Source: Cryptomeria japonica
Lineage: Eukaryota; Streptophyta; Pinopsida; Cupressales; Cupressaceae
Length of the DNA: 64,000 nucleotides
NCBI RefSeq assembly: GCF_030272615.1
Contig: NC_081413.1
Coordinates: 448,792,538-448,856,537, forward strand
Direction of reading: 5' to 3'
This document shows, piece after piece, positions 10,501 to 20,966 of the stretch (within the stretch, counting starts at the first letter, position 1; each line of letters opens with the position of its first letter). The translations under genes were made by a program, and so were the position numbers. The notes under the pieces were generated by a model. It did no database searches. It was not told the origin of the DNA and saw only the letters and a list, made by a program, of their open reading frames with translations.

Positions 10501-12353
10501 TTATTCTTTGGTACAACCTCCTTAGTCATAGCTCCTTTGTTTATTCGCTTGAGTGTCTCATCAGTTTCTTTCATAAAAAGACTAGTAGGTTTACCTTGCT
10601 CTGGATTCACCACCCTATTCCTTAAATCATAAGTCCTTTTTGCTTGTGCAACGGCATAAGCTGTAATTCTTCTTTTTTCTTCTTCAGTAGGGATTCTGAG
10701 CTTAACACTTTCATTTTTGCTGGTGGTCACAGGTAAGACAGAGCATTGATCAATATTCATGGAATCTGACCTTCCTTCCTGACTAAATGATATCATATTA
10801 ACAGTTGAATCATCCACATGTTCTTCATAGCTATCCTCCTCCTCTTGCAATCCTTTTGCTACTACACACAAAGAAGAAGCATGTGGCATATTGCAAGCGT
10901 AACACCACATGTCATCGTCTTGAGTATAATTTACTGTTCTTTTTAAAGGATTTGGAATTTGTTGATTATCTTTGTGGTTCCTGTCTACTGGTTTCCCATC
11001 CTTCCATGCAGTGTTATAAGGCATATCATGCAGTCTGGGCCTCTCAGGACCGTAGTATTGCTGTTTCTCTGTTTTGTTTACCCTTACAGATAAGTCTTTT
11101 AGGGCATTTAAAACTTTGTCAATCTTATCTTCATCTCTATTAGCCTTGGGTGCTCTAGGATTGTATAACCTTGCATCCTCTCTCTTTCCCACTTTACCAG
11201 CAGCCTTTCTATTGTTTTCTATAACAATGGCATCTTTCATAACATCCCGGAGGTCTCTAGGATTTCTGGTTCTCAGCTCATAGTTTGTTTTACTGTCATA
11301 AGCATTGATATAATACAGAATGCTCACCTCAGGTACTGGTTTCATCCTATTGGGGATTTTGTTTAGAACCCTGTTAAATATTTTGTTAAAATCTATCACT
11401 GATTCATTTTGCTCCTTCTTTATACTAATGATTTCGTGCAAAGCAAACTCAGGGCTGTTATGGTCTCCATACTGCTCAAGGAACAAATCTTTGAATCCTG
11501 CAAGATCTCTAATGGATGCATCAGGCAACGTCCTAAACCAATCTCTTGCATCTTCTATTAATGATTGCATAAACAACCTGATCTTGACATCTTCATATGG
11601 TAACCCAAAATCCTCAATTACTGCATCAAAGGCTTTACAATGAGCCTCACCTAAAACTGCATTACTTCCTGTGAACCTTGGTATCGCTGTCCTGATTTCA
11701 TTTGGGATAGGATATGGGTACACTATCATTCCTGAAAAATCAAACTGCCTCATTTGCTCCATATTTATTAGTCCATGCCCTCCATGAGGATTCCCAAAGT
11801 TTTGGTTTACATTACCATATAAGGGTATTTGATTTTGATAAGGAAGAGGGTATTGATTCTGGTGTTGATATTGAAACTGATTAGGGGGTGGATGTTGGTT
11901 ATAAAATTGACCAGGGGGTGGGTACTGATTATGAGTATGTGAACTTTGCTGGACTGGTGGTACACTTGATTGCACATGATCATCCCTTTTGCTACCAAAC
12001 AAGGGATTCTCATAAGCTTTGAAATTATTACCACTTGTTTTACCCACTCCTTGAGCATATTTTTTCTTGTAGTTGTTTACATCTTTATTAAAGTCATCCT
12101 CACCAACATTTATGCCTAACTTGGCACACAATTCCAGACATTCCTGAGTCCTTCCTGAATCTCTCATTTCAGCAGCTGCCTCCATCATTTGTCTAGTTAA
12201 ATCTGTAAATCTGTCTGCAGGATCCGCCATACCTGATCCTGATGAAAGCGGTGTGTTTTGTCTGGACCGTGCTTCGTGACTTTCAAAACTAGGGGGAATT
12301 TGGCATCGCCCCTTCTGAGCTTTATATGCTACAACCAACCCAAGGAGCACCAA
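7563..12353 (-). CDS. Tat-like Ty3/gypsy polyprotein: gag, protease, extra RNase H, RT, decayed RNase H
   Basis: A single 1596-residue frame; the likelier start is the ATG at 12230 (MADPADRFTD). Domains in order: gag (roughly residues 200-480), a Cys/His cluster CYACNMPHASSLC (near 485), aspartic protease MIDSGAAINVMP (near 733), an RNase H with four acidic residues (MFFDGSCS near 897, NNIVEYEALL, VFGDSKLI, NIMADFLA), then RT with YQDD (near 1347), then a second RNase H (near 1494). In that second domain the first Asp site reads FLFASCHTIAAVL and the TDH-type site reads YVPNAAVKD, so two catalytic acids are gone while YELNEKQA keeps its Glu. Tat elements are known for an added archaeal-type RNase H, usually described after the normal one; here it precedes RT. 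The stop at 7563 is probably a nonsense mutation before integrase. Confidence 0.92.
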   Translation of the reverse strand: MVLLGLVVAYKAQKGRCQIPPSFESHEARSRQNTPLSSGSGMADPADRFTDLTRQMMEAAAEMRDSGRTQECLELCAKLGINVGEDDFNKDVNNYKKKYAQGVGKTSGNNFKAYENPLFGSKRDDHVQSSVPPVQQSSHTHNQYPPPGQFYNQHPPPNQFQYQHQNQYPLPYQNQIPLYGNVNQNFGNPHGGHGLINMEQMRQFDFSGMIVYPYPIPNEIRTAIPRFTGSNAVLGEAHCKAFDAVIEDFGLPYEDVKIRLFMQSLIEDARDWFRTLPDASIRDLAGFKDLFLEQYGDHNSPEFALHEIISIKKEQNESVIDFNKIFNRVLNKIPNRMKPVPEVSILYYINAYDSKTNYELRTRNPRDLRDVMKDAIVIENNRKAAGKVGKREDARLYNPRAPKANRDEDKIDKVLNALKDLSVRVNKTEKQQYYGPERPRLHDMPYNTAWKDGKPVDRNHKDNQQIPNPLKRTVNYTQDDDMWCYACNMPHASSLCVVAKGLQEEEDSYEEHVDDSTVNMISFSQEGRSDSMNIDQCSVLPVTTSKNESVKLRIPTEEEKRRITAYAVAQAKRTYDLRNRVVNPEQGKPTSLFMKETDETLKRINKGAMTKEVVPKNNKKGPNIQKEETVKLPSSQHSTSFDISTELTQLKVSVPLMEIMRFPEYREKTLEMISGVQEEKVNEQKQEFPTGDNNEQMAPIIYLGSTITKIPTQVDPFYLTLVINNKKIKNCMIDSGAAINVMPVGVMKELGLKVDTTFGKCYAMDNRSVPVVGIMKDVEFRLATCPEASYKTDITVVDVLPNYGMLLSRQWSNLIGGYVQLDLSYATIPVNGQEIKIDREPRSTYIIEDMEETVNQICFLQTDMDNFQVQLTKRKFTEWIPIESCLTKKDDQIWKMFFDGSCSKEGSGAGILFISPTGETYKYSFKLLFECTNNIVEYEALLTGLNIAVKHGIKLISVFGDSKLIVSQVKEKYASKHLRLKQYRNAVWDTMELFDAFQINWIDRSKNIMADFLANIALKGNDITLTGISEVEMKVRPSVPNNLYNWQVFQDDADLLNFLQCVDHYQAQAINFNDFVEKTEGKETLFGHEIIQLKSNKLPRGLVALERTFNAQDVIETKGSAVKESDVEQINLGSEGAPRNVFIGKKLTPIMRQQLIMLLKRYKHVFAWSYEDLKAYREDLFQHEIPLKPEAKPFRQKQRPINPTLLPKMREEIIKMKDAGIIEPCRYSTWVSNLVPVRKKNGDIRLCVDFRNLNISSLKDNYPLPNMDNMLQKVTGCELLSMMDGFSGYNQVKVRETEKYKTAFTTPWGTYVYARMPFGLTNAGATFQRAMDVAFAELIDVIMVVYQDDLTAYSKKADDHCEHLEKIFKRALEYGISLNPKKCHFGVEEGKLLGHIVSKEGVRIDPERVAAINEVPIPRTIKAIQSFLGQINFVRRFILNFADIVKPIVRMLKKEAQIDWTEEAMDSFVAIKRAISEAPVLISPDFGKPFIIFLFASCHTIAAVLLQKNSEGYEQPIAYFSKSLSPSEVKYELNEKQAYALVKTVKQFRPYLVGAEVIAYVPNAAVKDIFRQTEVTGKRCKWINQIQEFNIELKIS

Positions 12354-13245
12354 ACCCTAATTTATGAGCACGAAATCAAATCAGCACCAACCCCTACATA
12401 ATTTATAGGCTACAACCTAAAGGAGCTACAACCCTTGCACTAAGCACCTACTCATTGAAAACAATATGAAAATTCGGATACATGAATGAGATCACTATTG
12501 TAAATGAAGTTTTTCAAGCCTTTCAATACTTTTCTCTACTGGTTTCAATCTTATTGGTTGGTGATCACTCCATATACACTACAACTGAGCATATCTGTTG
12601 TTTTTAACTTTGTTGAGTCTTCTCTCCCTCTTTCTCCTGAACTCAACTTACACTTGATCACACTTTATTAAGTTCTATCTCAGCAGGTTTTTCACCTCTC
12701 CATTCTGCACTCTCTGTCGGTTTGTTCTTTACACCAGTTTTCCCCGATTCTCCTTACCGATACAATATTTACTCACAAACACTTTAGATGTTTATCTCTT
12801 CATCTCTCAGACAATAATTTCACTCTATCCTTCACACTTTAGCAGCAACAATTATTTGTCTTAGGTCACCTTATTTAAATTGAAGCTTTCCTACCAAGAG
12901 CCAACTCTAATAGAGGGCCGCTAGGGTTTCCCTCCACTAATCAAATCTTCATCAAATCTGATCCGATCTACCTTGGATCATTCACCTACTTTAGAAGGAT
13001 AAATCATCATGCATTTTTTATTTGTCCAATGCATCTTTGCTTAAAATAGCAAACCTAACCCTGATTTTCGGCCTTGAAACCAATCAACACATTTATGATC
13101 TGGTTGTTTCTTGTTCAAGTTCATCCTCCAATCTAATCTCATGCTTTGATCATGATGCCAACAACCGTTTGATCTTCCTTTGTCATCCATCCTTCACTGA
13201 GATGCAAACACATGCAATACATTTGTGATTTTTCCAATCACATTA
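12354..13245 (-). other. Leader or 5' LTR remnant upstream of the Tat-like polyprotein
   Basis: No gene is seen. Read on the minus strand, the stretch holds a GGAAACCCTAGCGGCC block and T/G-rich non-coding sequence typical of an LTR transcript leader. I could not fix LTR ends or a convincing PBS; TTGGTGCTCCTTGG near 12345 is a weak candidate. It does not match 5346-6524 by eye, so no LTR pair is claimed. Confidence 0.4.
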
Positions 13246-13589
13246 AATGTTGACCTATCACACCTACCATGCCTTAACGATACACACACTGACATCTACC
13301 TTTTTGCCAACTGGAATCCACCTGTCAAACACATCGATAATCAACCCACCGAAATTGAGTCAGTTCATGCTCATTCATTCAACAAATCCTCATACTGGCA
13401 CAAATCCTTACTAGTAAAACCTTCTACTGCTTCTATTCAGCAACATACACTACACCAATCTATGTAAAAATTCTATATTGCTACTGCCACTACCTTTTCT
13501 CTATGTCTTTGATCAAGTTCTTTATTCCGTTTATATTTTGGTTCTTATCCAAGATTCTGATTCTCTATACTACCATTCACCTACCCCTT

Positions 13590-14010
13590 ATATATGTCCT
13601 TTCCTCTAGGTTTATTCTGATGTCTCGTTTTCATCATATCTTCAGCCTTCAAAGTATATTGATAAGCCTCCTCAACTATAAAAATCTTCAGCATACTCAT
13701 CTCATCATGGATGTTAAATAAGATTCTATTTATATATCTAGCCACCCTCTCCCTTTCCATCTCTCAATTATTGGATCTGATCATCACCTTGCAAAATTCT
13801 TTAGTGTACTCTTTCACACTCATGTCCTTCTGCTTCAATTTATGCAACCTTTTGAACAAATGCAACTCATAGTCTCTCAGAATGAATTTAGCCTTCAAAT
13901 CTCATGACCATTTGCCTCCACCTAGAGATTTTAATCTCATCATTCTCTACTCTATTTCTCTACAACTCTTTCCACCATAAAGTAGCATGCCCTTTCAACT
14001 TAGTTTTTTC
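13590..14010 (-). pseudogene. Decayed gypsy gag
   Basis: Translating the minus strand in pieces gives classic plant gypsy gag blocks in the right order: KLKGHATLWWKEL near 14000, then DYEL..LFKRLHKLKQKDMSV.EYTKEF in shifting frames near 13800-13880, then DEMSMLKIF.VEEAYQYTLKAEDMM near 13640-13700. Several stops and frame changes separate them, so the gene is dead. A possible zinc-knuckle remnant lies near 13250 but is too weak to call. The gag sits just left of the PBS and long LTR, as expected for a minus-strand element; no pol follows. Confidence 0.75.
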
Positions 14011-14150
14011 TAACTGGACTCAACGACCTCAACTAGGCGATCTCACTATAAGGTTTCAATTTCTTCTCCATTGGCGATCTATTGAACACACTTGTAGCCT
14101 ACCTCAATTCGGTGATCTTTTCACCCAAAGGAATGCCTCAATATTTGCAA

Positions 14151-14165
14151 CCAACTCTCATACCA
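14151..14165 (-). other. Primer binding site of the long-LTR gypsy element
   Basis: The minus strand reads TGGTATGAGAGTTGG, close to the TGGTATCAGAGC complement of initiator tRNA-Met. It starts two bases after the LTR end CTACGTCA. Confidence 0.75.
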
Positions 14166-14799
14166 TATGACGTAGCCAGAACTTGGAGGGTCCTCAAAGA
14201 GAACAGTCCAGATCATGCAACAATAGTAACACAATGGAAGCAACAACACAAGACATAGAAAATGGAAAATCAAATATCTGCATCATCAGAGATTCATCAT
14301 AGAACATCCAATAACATCTAGGATACATGCAGGCTAACATGCCTAGTTACAGACTACATCTCAAAACACAATCCATCTGGGCCTCCAAAAAGTGTTTGAA
14401 TTACTATTTATGAATCTAGATCATCATACTACTTTGGTATATCTCAAAGGATCATATACAACAATATATATACCATCTGGAACACATCTATAATGCCTCG
14501 CTAGGAAACCCTGAAGGGATAAAGCTAAAACACTCATTTGGAGTGTAAATACTTTTTTTTATAATAATAAGAGTGTTAACATTAAGACACAACATCAAGA
14601 TACATTAGAGTTATCTAACACTTAGATAACACAGCTGAAGACTCAACAATCCTAAGGAGTTTCCCAACGTGATTACGTAACCTTACACCTAACTCAACTC
14701 GTGATATTAGATTCAATTAAGTTGGATATCTTAATTATATGTTATTACTTAAGACATGGATATGTTATGTTCGATGAATTGACATTTTAGAATTTAGGA

Positions 14800-15530
14800 A
14801 GCATTCATCTATTATGATTAGAGATGAGGCTAACAAGAGGTTATTTACTCAATGAAGTTAAAACATAATTAACTTAAGAATTCATCCATTAGGATTTAGG
14901 TATGGTTAACTTGACGAGTCCATCCATTTTTGATACAATGAAACTAATATAATGAAGTTTGTTCATTTAGGTTTAAAAGTAAACAACCATAAATGAGATC
15001 ATCCTTTATAGTTAAAAGTATGGCTAATAAGATGAAATTCATTCATTAAGAATTAAATATGTAAATAACATGATGAGGGGGTTCATTCATTTGGGTTTAA
15101 ACATAACCAACTAATAAATCATAGTTCATTTATAGAGGATAAAATGTAATTAATCTATGAAGATCATCCATTAGGGTTAAGATATAGGTAACTTAATGAG
15201 TTCACTCATTTTAGTTAAAATAAAGTTAATATGAAGTAATACATTTTCTACGATTAAGATATAAACAACTAAATGAGTTCTCCCATGTTAGTTTGATTAT
15301 AGCTATTATGATGAAGATCATTTATTAAGGTTATAATGAGGATAACCAATTTGAGTTCATCCAATTATAAAACTAATCCGGTGAGGATTATTTGTTTAGG
15401 ATAAAACGTAAACAACTAAATAAATTCATCCAATATTGTGAAATATAGCTAACATGACGATGTTCGTTTATTAAGATAGTACGGTAAGTAGTCGAATGAG
15501 GTTCATCCATTAGATTTCAATTTAGATATT
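14800..15530. repeat. Degenerate tandem repeat, period about 35-45 bases
   Basis: The phrase TTCATCCATTAGGrTTAA recurs in degenerate form about every 35-45 bases, for example near 14883, 14921, 14963, 15000, 15047, 15082, 15125, 15165, 15201, 15321, 15355, 15425, 15462 and 15500. Between copies are shared fragments such as AACTTAATGAG. It is an old minisatellite inside the LTR. Confidence 0.75.
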
Positions 15531-16888
15531 ATGACATTAATCCAATATTTGTTACCCATTCAATACGTTCGAATTTCAAGCTTTATAACAAGTTAATCCA
15601 ATATTTGTAACCTAGCGAGTTTCTTTCCATGCTTACTTCTTTTCATTAACATTAACAAAATACTTTCCATAATCATATCTACAAACTTTTATGACCCTAA
15701 TTACTATTTTTAATAGGATGACTATATTTATGCATTCAAGAAATAACTTCATTAAATTCCCATTATACACTTACAAAATGCAACCATACATGCTAGCTCT
15801 AAGTATGAAACAGGAGAAAAAAAAAGCATCACATAACATAGATATGATCTCAGAGTTCACCCCTAGAGGGCTACATCTCCGAGTCTGCTCAACTGCAAGA
15901 CCCCTCTGGCATTTAATATAGTTAGGATTACATAAGTTTCAAGTCTATTACATCTCTATCATTTAGGTGAACACAATCACTAGACAACAACCACCTCAAT
16001 CGATAATTACATAATGATCCCTTTTGAAGTGGATACAACTGAACACATCAAAAGCAAATACAAGGGTTTCTTAATTGTCGGTACCATAAATAGAGACATG
16101 ACCGCCTATGACCAAACACAAACAACCAGATGATAGGGACCCAACAAACCTATCAAGGTCGTGCTATTACTTTAGACATAGTGGTTACAAAAATATTAAA
16201 CCATGCACAAGCATTAACCAGTAAATACAGTCTTTTCTCATGTTGATTTAAGCATCTAAACAAGTTATTTAGCCCTTAGATATTCGTCAATGACAAGCTG
16301 GTTTTACAACAATACTCTAGCCCCCTTTCTAGCAACACAAAAAGATTACCCTTTACTAAAAAGGAACAATATACATTAAAAGTAAATAAGGAAATAAAAA
16401 AAATATCTCCCAACGAATTTAAGTTCCCTTGCATACATTTTAAAAATAATTTCATCATTCGATTCATTAAATGGCATATATTTATAACTCCCAGTATTTA
16501 CCAACTTAAATAAAAACAACATCATTACGACAATTGTTAATTCAATGGAATTAGTTACTATATTGGGATCAATGATTAATATATAATTAATAATATACAT
16601 TAATTAGATATTTTTGAATTAACATATATTTTAATATATATTCTAAATTCATTTCTATTAAATAATATTTGGTAGTAATATAAATCTCAAACAAAATTCT
16701 AATAACAACAAAATATATTACTTTTAATATATTTATGTTATTATTATGTTATATATTTTTATATATATATCAAACAAGAAAAAACTTATTTATTTTTCCT
16801 TTTAAAAAAAACAAACAACCAAAAATCTCAAAGAGGGTGGCAAAACCCTAAGGCGGTCATGCCCTAGCCGAAGGGAACTGCGACTAAC

Positions 16889-17125
16889 ATGGAGGACGCA
16901 GGCCCTCGATTTCCACCCATAGTGGAGTCGGGGTTACTGCGGCCGTCATGGGGGTCGCAGCCCCTTTGGTCTCCACATAGTGGAACCGGGGGTTGATGTG
17001 GCCTCCACAAAGGATGCAGTCCCCTTCGGCCCCCACTATGTGGATCCGGGGGTTGTTGCGGCTGCCATGGGTGTCGCAGCCCCTTCGGCCACCACTTTGT
17101 GGAGCCAAGTGGCTTGCGGGGAGTG
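16889..17125. repeat. GC-rich minisatellite, about four 59-base units
   Basis: Units start near 16889, 16948, 17009 and 17067. Each carries a CGCAGCCCC-like block, a small palindrome (CCACATAGTGG, CCACTATGTGG, CCACTTTGTGG or CCACCCATAGTGG) and a CCGGGGGTT-like block. Like the array at 5097, it is a GC island with CCAC..GTGG palindromes in AT-rich DNA. Open frames across it are low-complexity artefacts. Confidence 0.85.
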
Positions 17126-18141
17126 GTAGGGGAGGGTGCGGGTTGAGCTTGGGCTCCCCCCCCGAAAAACCCCAAATTTCTTTTTATTTATTTATTTATT
17201 TTTTGGTTTATTTCCAGTTTCGACTTGAATGGAAAAATGAATATATACACATAAACAAAATAACCAAAAGAAAACGTAAAACCCCTATTATCCATTTATC
17301 ATAGTCATAGACATATTTTTCTAGAATGTTCAGAACAATATAATGGAAAATATTCTCAACTAGATCATAAATCTCAAATACCCAGATGGATTTAATCCCA
17401 TTTATCTAATCTTTTTAACAATCTTGCTGCAAAACAACAATATTCTCAAAACTGAACTTGAATCTAAGAGTATTCATGGATATTTTAAAACCAGCATTTC
17501 ATGAAGAACCACCAAATGCCATTTTTTTTTTATTTAGCAAAGAACAAAAGGGAAAACCGGAATCCTACCTCTTTAGCATTCTTGGTAAGATTCGAAGAAG
17601 AGCCCCCACCCTACAGCTGTAGAAATCCATCCTTGCCAAAATCCCCAAATCTCCATCCCAATATTTTTATTTTCCAAAAATTCAACAACCCCCAAAAATA
17701 TTTTTCAACCTAGGTTAAATGGGAACCAATTTTGACCTAATTTCTAATTTCGAAATTTAAGCCCTTTTAAAATAAAAAGAAATAATAATTCTTTTCAACT
17801 ATTAAATTATTTTAACTTGATTTTCTAATTAATACACTTCTCTCTTATTTAATCTTAATTTTAATTTCTCAATATTAATTAAGCCAACATTTATATTTCG
17901 AACTATTGACAAGTGTAAAGTATCTAAATTAAATTAATTTCCAAAATCAATCTTTTACACTATATCAAACTTTACAAATTAAAAATGATTTTCTTTAAAT
18001 AATAAAATTCACCCTTTCTTTTCCAAAATGCAAAAGTGGTTAAATTAATTATATTTCAAATAACTTTAAATATTTCCCTTTTTTAAAAAATGCATAAACT
18101 AATTAAATTCATTATTTAAAATTAACCATTAAATTAAATTT

Positions 18142-18390
18142 GCTACAACATAAATAAAGCGATCCTTTTAATTAATGATTAATCACCTAAAAGAAACCTA
18201 TTTTATTTTAATTTCTGAACTATTAATGCATAAATGAACACATTAATTCAAATTACATACTTAAGCTTGCTACAAATATAAATAAAGTGATCTCTTAAAT
18301 TAACGATTAGTCATATAAAAGAAAACTATCTATTTTAAATTTCTCAATTACTAATGCATACACATTAATTGGAATTAAATACTTAGGATA
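18142..18390. repeat. Direct repeat, two copies of about 127 bases
   Basis: GCTACAACATAAATAAAG at 18142 and GCTACAAATATAAATAAAG at 18269 begin two similar blocks, both running through an ATTAATGCATA-like phrase. It is a local tandem duplication within the long LTR. Confidence 0.75.
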
Positions 18391-18894
18391 ACATATTCCA
18401 TTTACCACACGCAAGGAACACAAACCAAGAAAATCCACCAATCACATGACATGCAACCCAAATGACAAAGGAACCCGACAGACCACACACGACGCTCACC
18501 TGATCATGGCTAAGGTAAGACGAGAGTTTTATGACCACCTAATCCAAATTCTAAGGATGAAGGGGGTATACTCAACCCTATGAATCCTGATGGAGGCAAA
18601 TCTCACACCTAGGCGGTATAGTACCTGCAATCTCCTACAACCATGAGTCACGCAAGCATACATATATATACATATTCAATGAAGGTGTTAGCTCGAGATT
18701 TATAACAAGAATTAGGGGATAATTACATTTACACAAGCATCGATGCAAAAGCACAATAATAGGTATGCACAATTATTTATATTATCTAATCTACAACATT
18801 ACATCACGGTTAATCAATCATTCAAGAATGCCACATAGGAAGTCAACCAAGGTCAAATGGGTTTTACAAGGCCGACTAGGGTAGGGGCATTACA

Positions 18895-19440
18895 ACATCT
18901 GGGTTAGCCACAAAAGATTACATTTACCAAGGAAGGAAAATGAAATGTGTAACATAGGTCATCCCCAAAACATGAAGATCTCATTGCCAAGAACAAACAT
19001 GAAGTGCAGACCATAAAGGAGGCTCAGTCAAGGGCCTAAGAAAATCGTTTGTGGTGCCAAATTGATCTACAAGACAAGAAATCACTACGCATGACAAGAA
19101 ATCTCCAACATAGACAATAAGCTCAAAACTACTCTAGAACCAAGAAATAGACACTCGAGAAGGAATAATTTGCCAAAAAAGAATCCAAGTGAATTGGAAA
19201 TATGGAATGATGAACAGGAACAATCCTGGAAGCCAAAAATATGATCGGTAATGAAAATGAAATAGGTACAAGAAAATACTGAAAGTAACATGGAAACTAC
19301 AACAAGAACAAAACTAAAAGAAAATATTTGTGGTTGATGTAAGATTGCTCATAAACCAAGGATGCTCCTGCATCAACTCATCAATCCAGATCACAAGACA
19401 TGACTATGAAATTCAGTAGAATGATACAAATCCATGCATA
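18895..19440. other. Unassigned sequence between the gypsy LTR and copia remnant G
   Basis: No gene is seen. It may be 3' non-coding sequence of copia copy G, but the AGGGGGAG-type tracts found in the other copia copies are missing, so the boundary of G is not fixed. Confidence 0.4.
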
Positions 19441-20033
19441 TTAGTTCTTATCAAGGGGGGCAATCACCCCTAGCTTCTCTCTTAGATACTCAAAATTATC
19501 CTTAGGAAAAGGCTTCATGAATATATCTACAATTTGCTCCTTTGTAGATACATACTCCAATCTGACTTGCTTCACATTAACCTTTTCTCTAAAGAAATGA
19601 AACTTGATTGATATATGCTTGGTCTTTGAATGCAACAGTGGATTCTTCAAAATGTTGATAGCAATTGAATTATCACAGCATATAGCATTAGGCTCATCAT
19701 AAACAAATAAAATATCCTTTAACATTTGCTTCATCCATACCACCTAAGTACAATTGTTAGCAACAAAAATATACTCAACCTATGCAGTAAATAAGTAAAT
19801 AGCATTATGCTTCTTACTCATCTAAGAAACCAATTTCTTTCCCAATAAAAATGCACCACTACTAGTACTCTTTTGGTCATCAATATCTCCTACCCAATCA
19901 ACATTAGTAAAAGCACTCAAAGTAAAATCATCACCTTAAGGATGCCATAAACCAAAATCAATCATGCCTTCCAAATATCTAAAAATCCTTTTCACAACTA
20001 CAACGTGAGATTCCTTAGGATCAGGTTGAAACC
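19441..20033 (-). pseudogene. Copia RNase H remnant (element G), the outermost host of the nest
   Basis: On the minus strand this reads FRYLEG.IDFGLWHP, then VDWVGDIDDQKSTSSGAFLLGKKL, then CDNSIAINILKNPLLHSKTKHI and a TKEQIVDIF.KPFP tail: the RNase H domain and C-terminal end of a copia polyprotein. Several in-frame stops are present. It is cut at 20033 by element C; the upstream codons (protein VVCRVARFQ) resume at 44951-44975 on the other side of C. The lineage resembles A, C and D (Sirevirus-like). G is the oldest layer of the nest. Confidence 0.85.
20029..20033. repeat. Target site duplication of element C, left
   Basis: AAACC borders the left end of C and recurs exactly at 44951-44955. 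Removing C restores a continuous copia RNase H reading (CRVARFQPDP). Confidence 0.88.
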
Positions 20034-20966
20034 TATTAGCAAAAATCAAGTAGGAAGATAGAGGGGGGGGGGTGAATTAGTCTTTAGTGGATGCAGTAAA
20101 TTAAACTCCAAATCATAAAACTGATAAACTGTATCAATAAATAGATAAGAAAATTGGTAGCGCAACACACAACACCAAGATTTTTGATGTGGAAAACCCG
20201 GTTAAGGGAAAAACCATGGTGGGAACCTACCCATAGTAAGATGATACTCTTTAGTAGTATGTAAAAATATTACAATGGGGAATGCACATGCATTCAGGCA
20301 AACTGCCTAGAGCTCATTGCTCAAAAGATATATGCCCAAAAGGCTATAGCTCTTAGGTAAGTCTCATTAACTTACAATATGATTCAGACTACAATCCATA
20401 AGGAATGAACTACAATGATAGCATCTACAAATGCCTGATGATAATTCTGGTTAAGCATAATTGTCTGCTCTACAACATGAAACTCACCTCAACGCTTCAC
20501 TAAATGATATATCCTTGTTCACATATTCATCTCTCTGATAATGCACACAATGCCAACACCTAAATTACATAAGCATGTCACCTATATATACAATCCATCA
20601 ACCTTGATAACAAGGTCAGCTAAACCCTCAACCCTCAACTTACAATTATTAAAATTACATCACATGATACAAAGATTGACCACCAGACTAATATTATGAT
20701 TTACATTACATAGCGTGGACCTAATTCAAATTCCCAAATGATTACATCCACCAAAAATCCGGCTAAGACCAACCACAACACACTACACCACCAGAAATAC
20801 CGCATAACACAAAAATCATCACCGGTTCATTAAAAATCACCAAAACTTGTACAACGATCAATCCAGATCACCAAAATAAACATGACACAAGTAGGAAACA
20901 TTAGAATCATCTGGAACAATTGCACCAACATCAGTTTTCAAATCTTCATCGATCAACATCTAGGAG
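20034..20966 (-). repeat. 3' LTR of C, distal piece
   Basis: It matches 43734-44640 over its length (a GTGAATTAG phrase next to a G/C tract, then GGAAAACC and AACCATGGTGGGAACC). The terminal TG is mutated to TA on the plus strand. It ends at the insertion point of D. A TATATATA box lies near 20585. Confidence 0.88.

Larger units (their letters stand above)
14168..18894 (-). repeat. 5' LTR of minus-strand gypsy element, about 4.7 kb
   Basis: On the minus strand the LTR starts TGTAATGCCCC at 18894 (TGTTGTAATG at 18897 is an alternative) and ends CTACGTCA at 14168, two bases before a PBS. The length of about 4,727 bases is long for an LTR. Its size comes partly from internal repeat arrays at about 14800-15530, 16889-17125 and 18142-18390. 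The rest is AT-rich and non-coding. The matching 3' LTR is not in the window. Confidence 0.72.

Noticed and set aside
5346-13245. LTR pair for the Tat-like element (5346-6524 against 12354-13245)
   Set aside because: I could not see a shared sequence, start or end between the two flanks, so no LTR pair is called.
16864-17304. Pro/Gly-rich frames of up to 103 codons
   Set aside because: They read through the 59-base minisatellite and have no recognisable domain.
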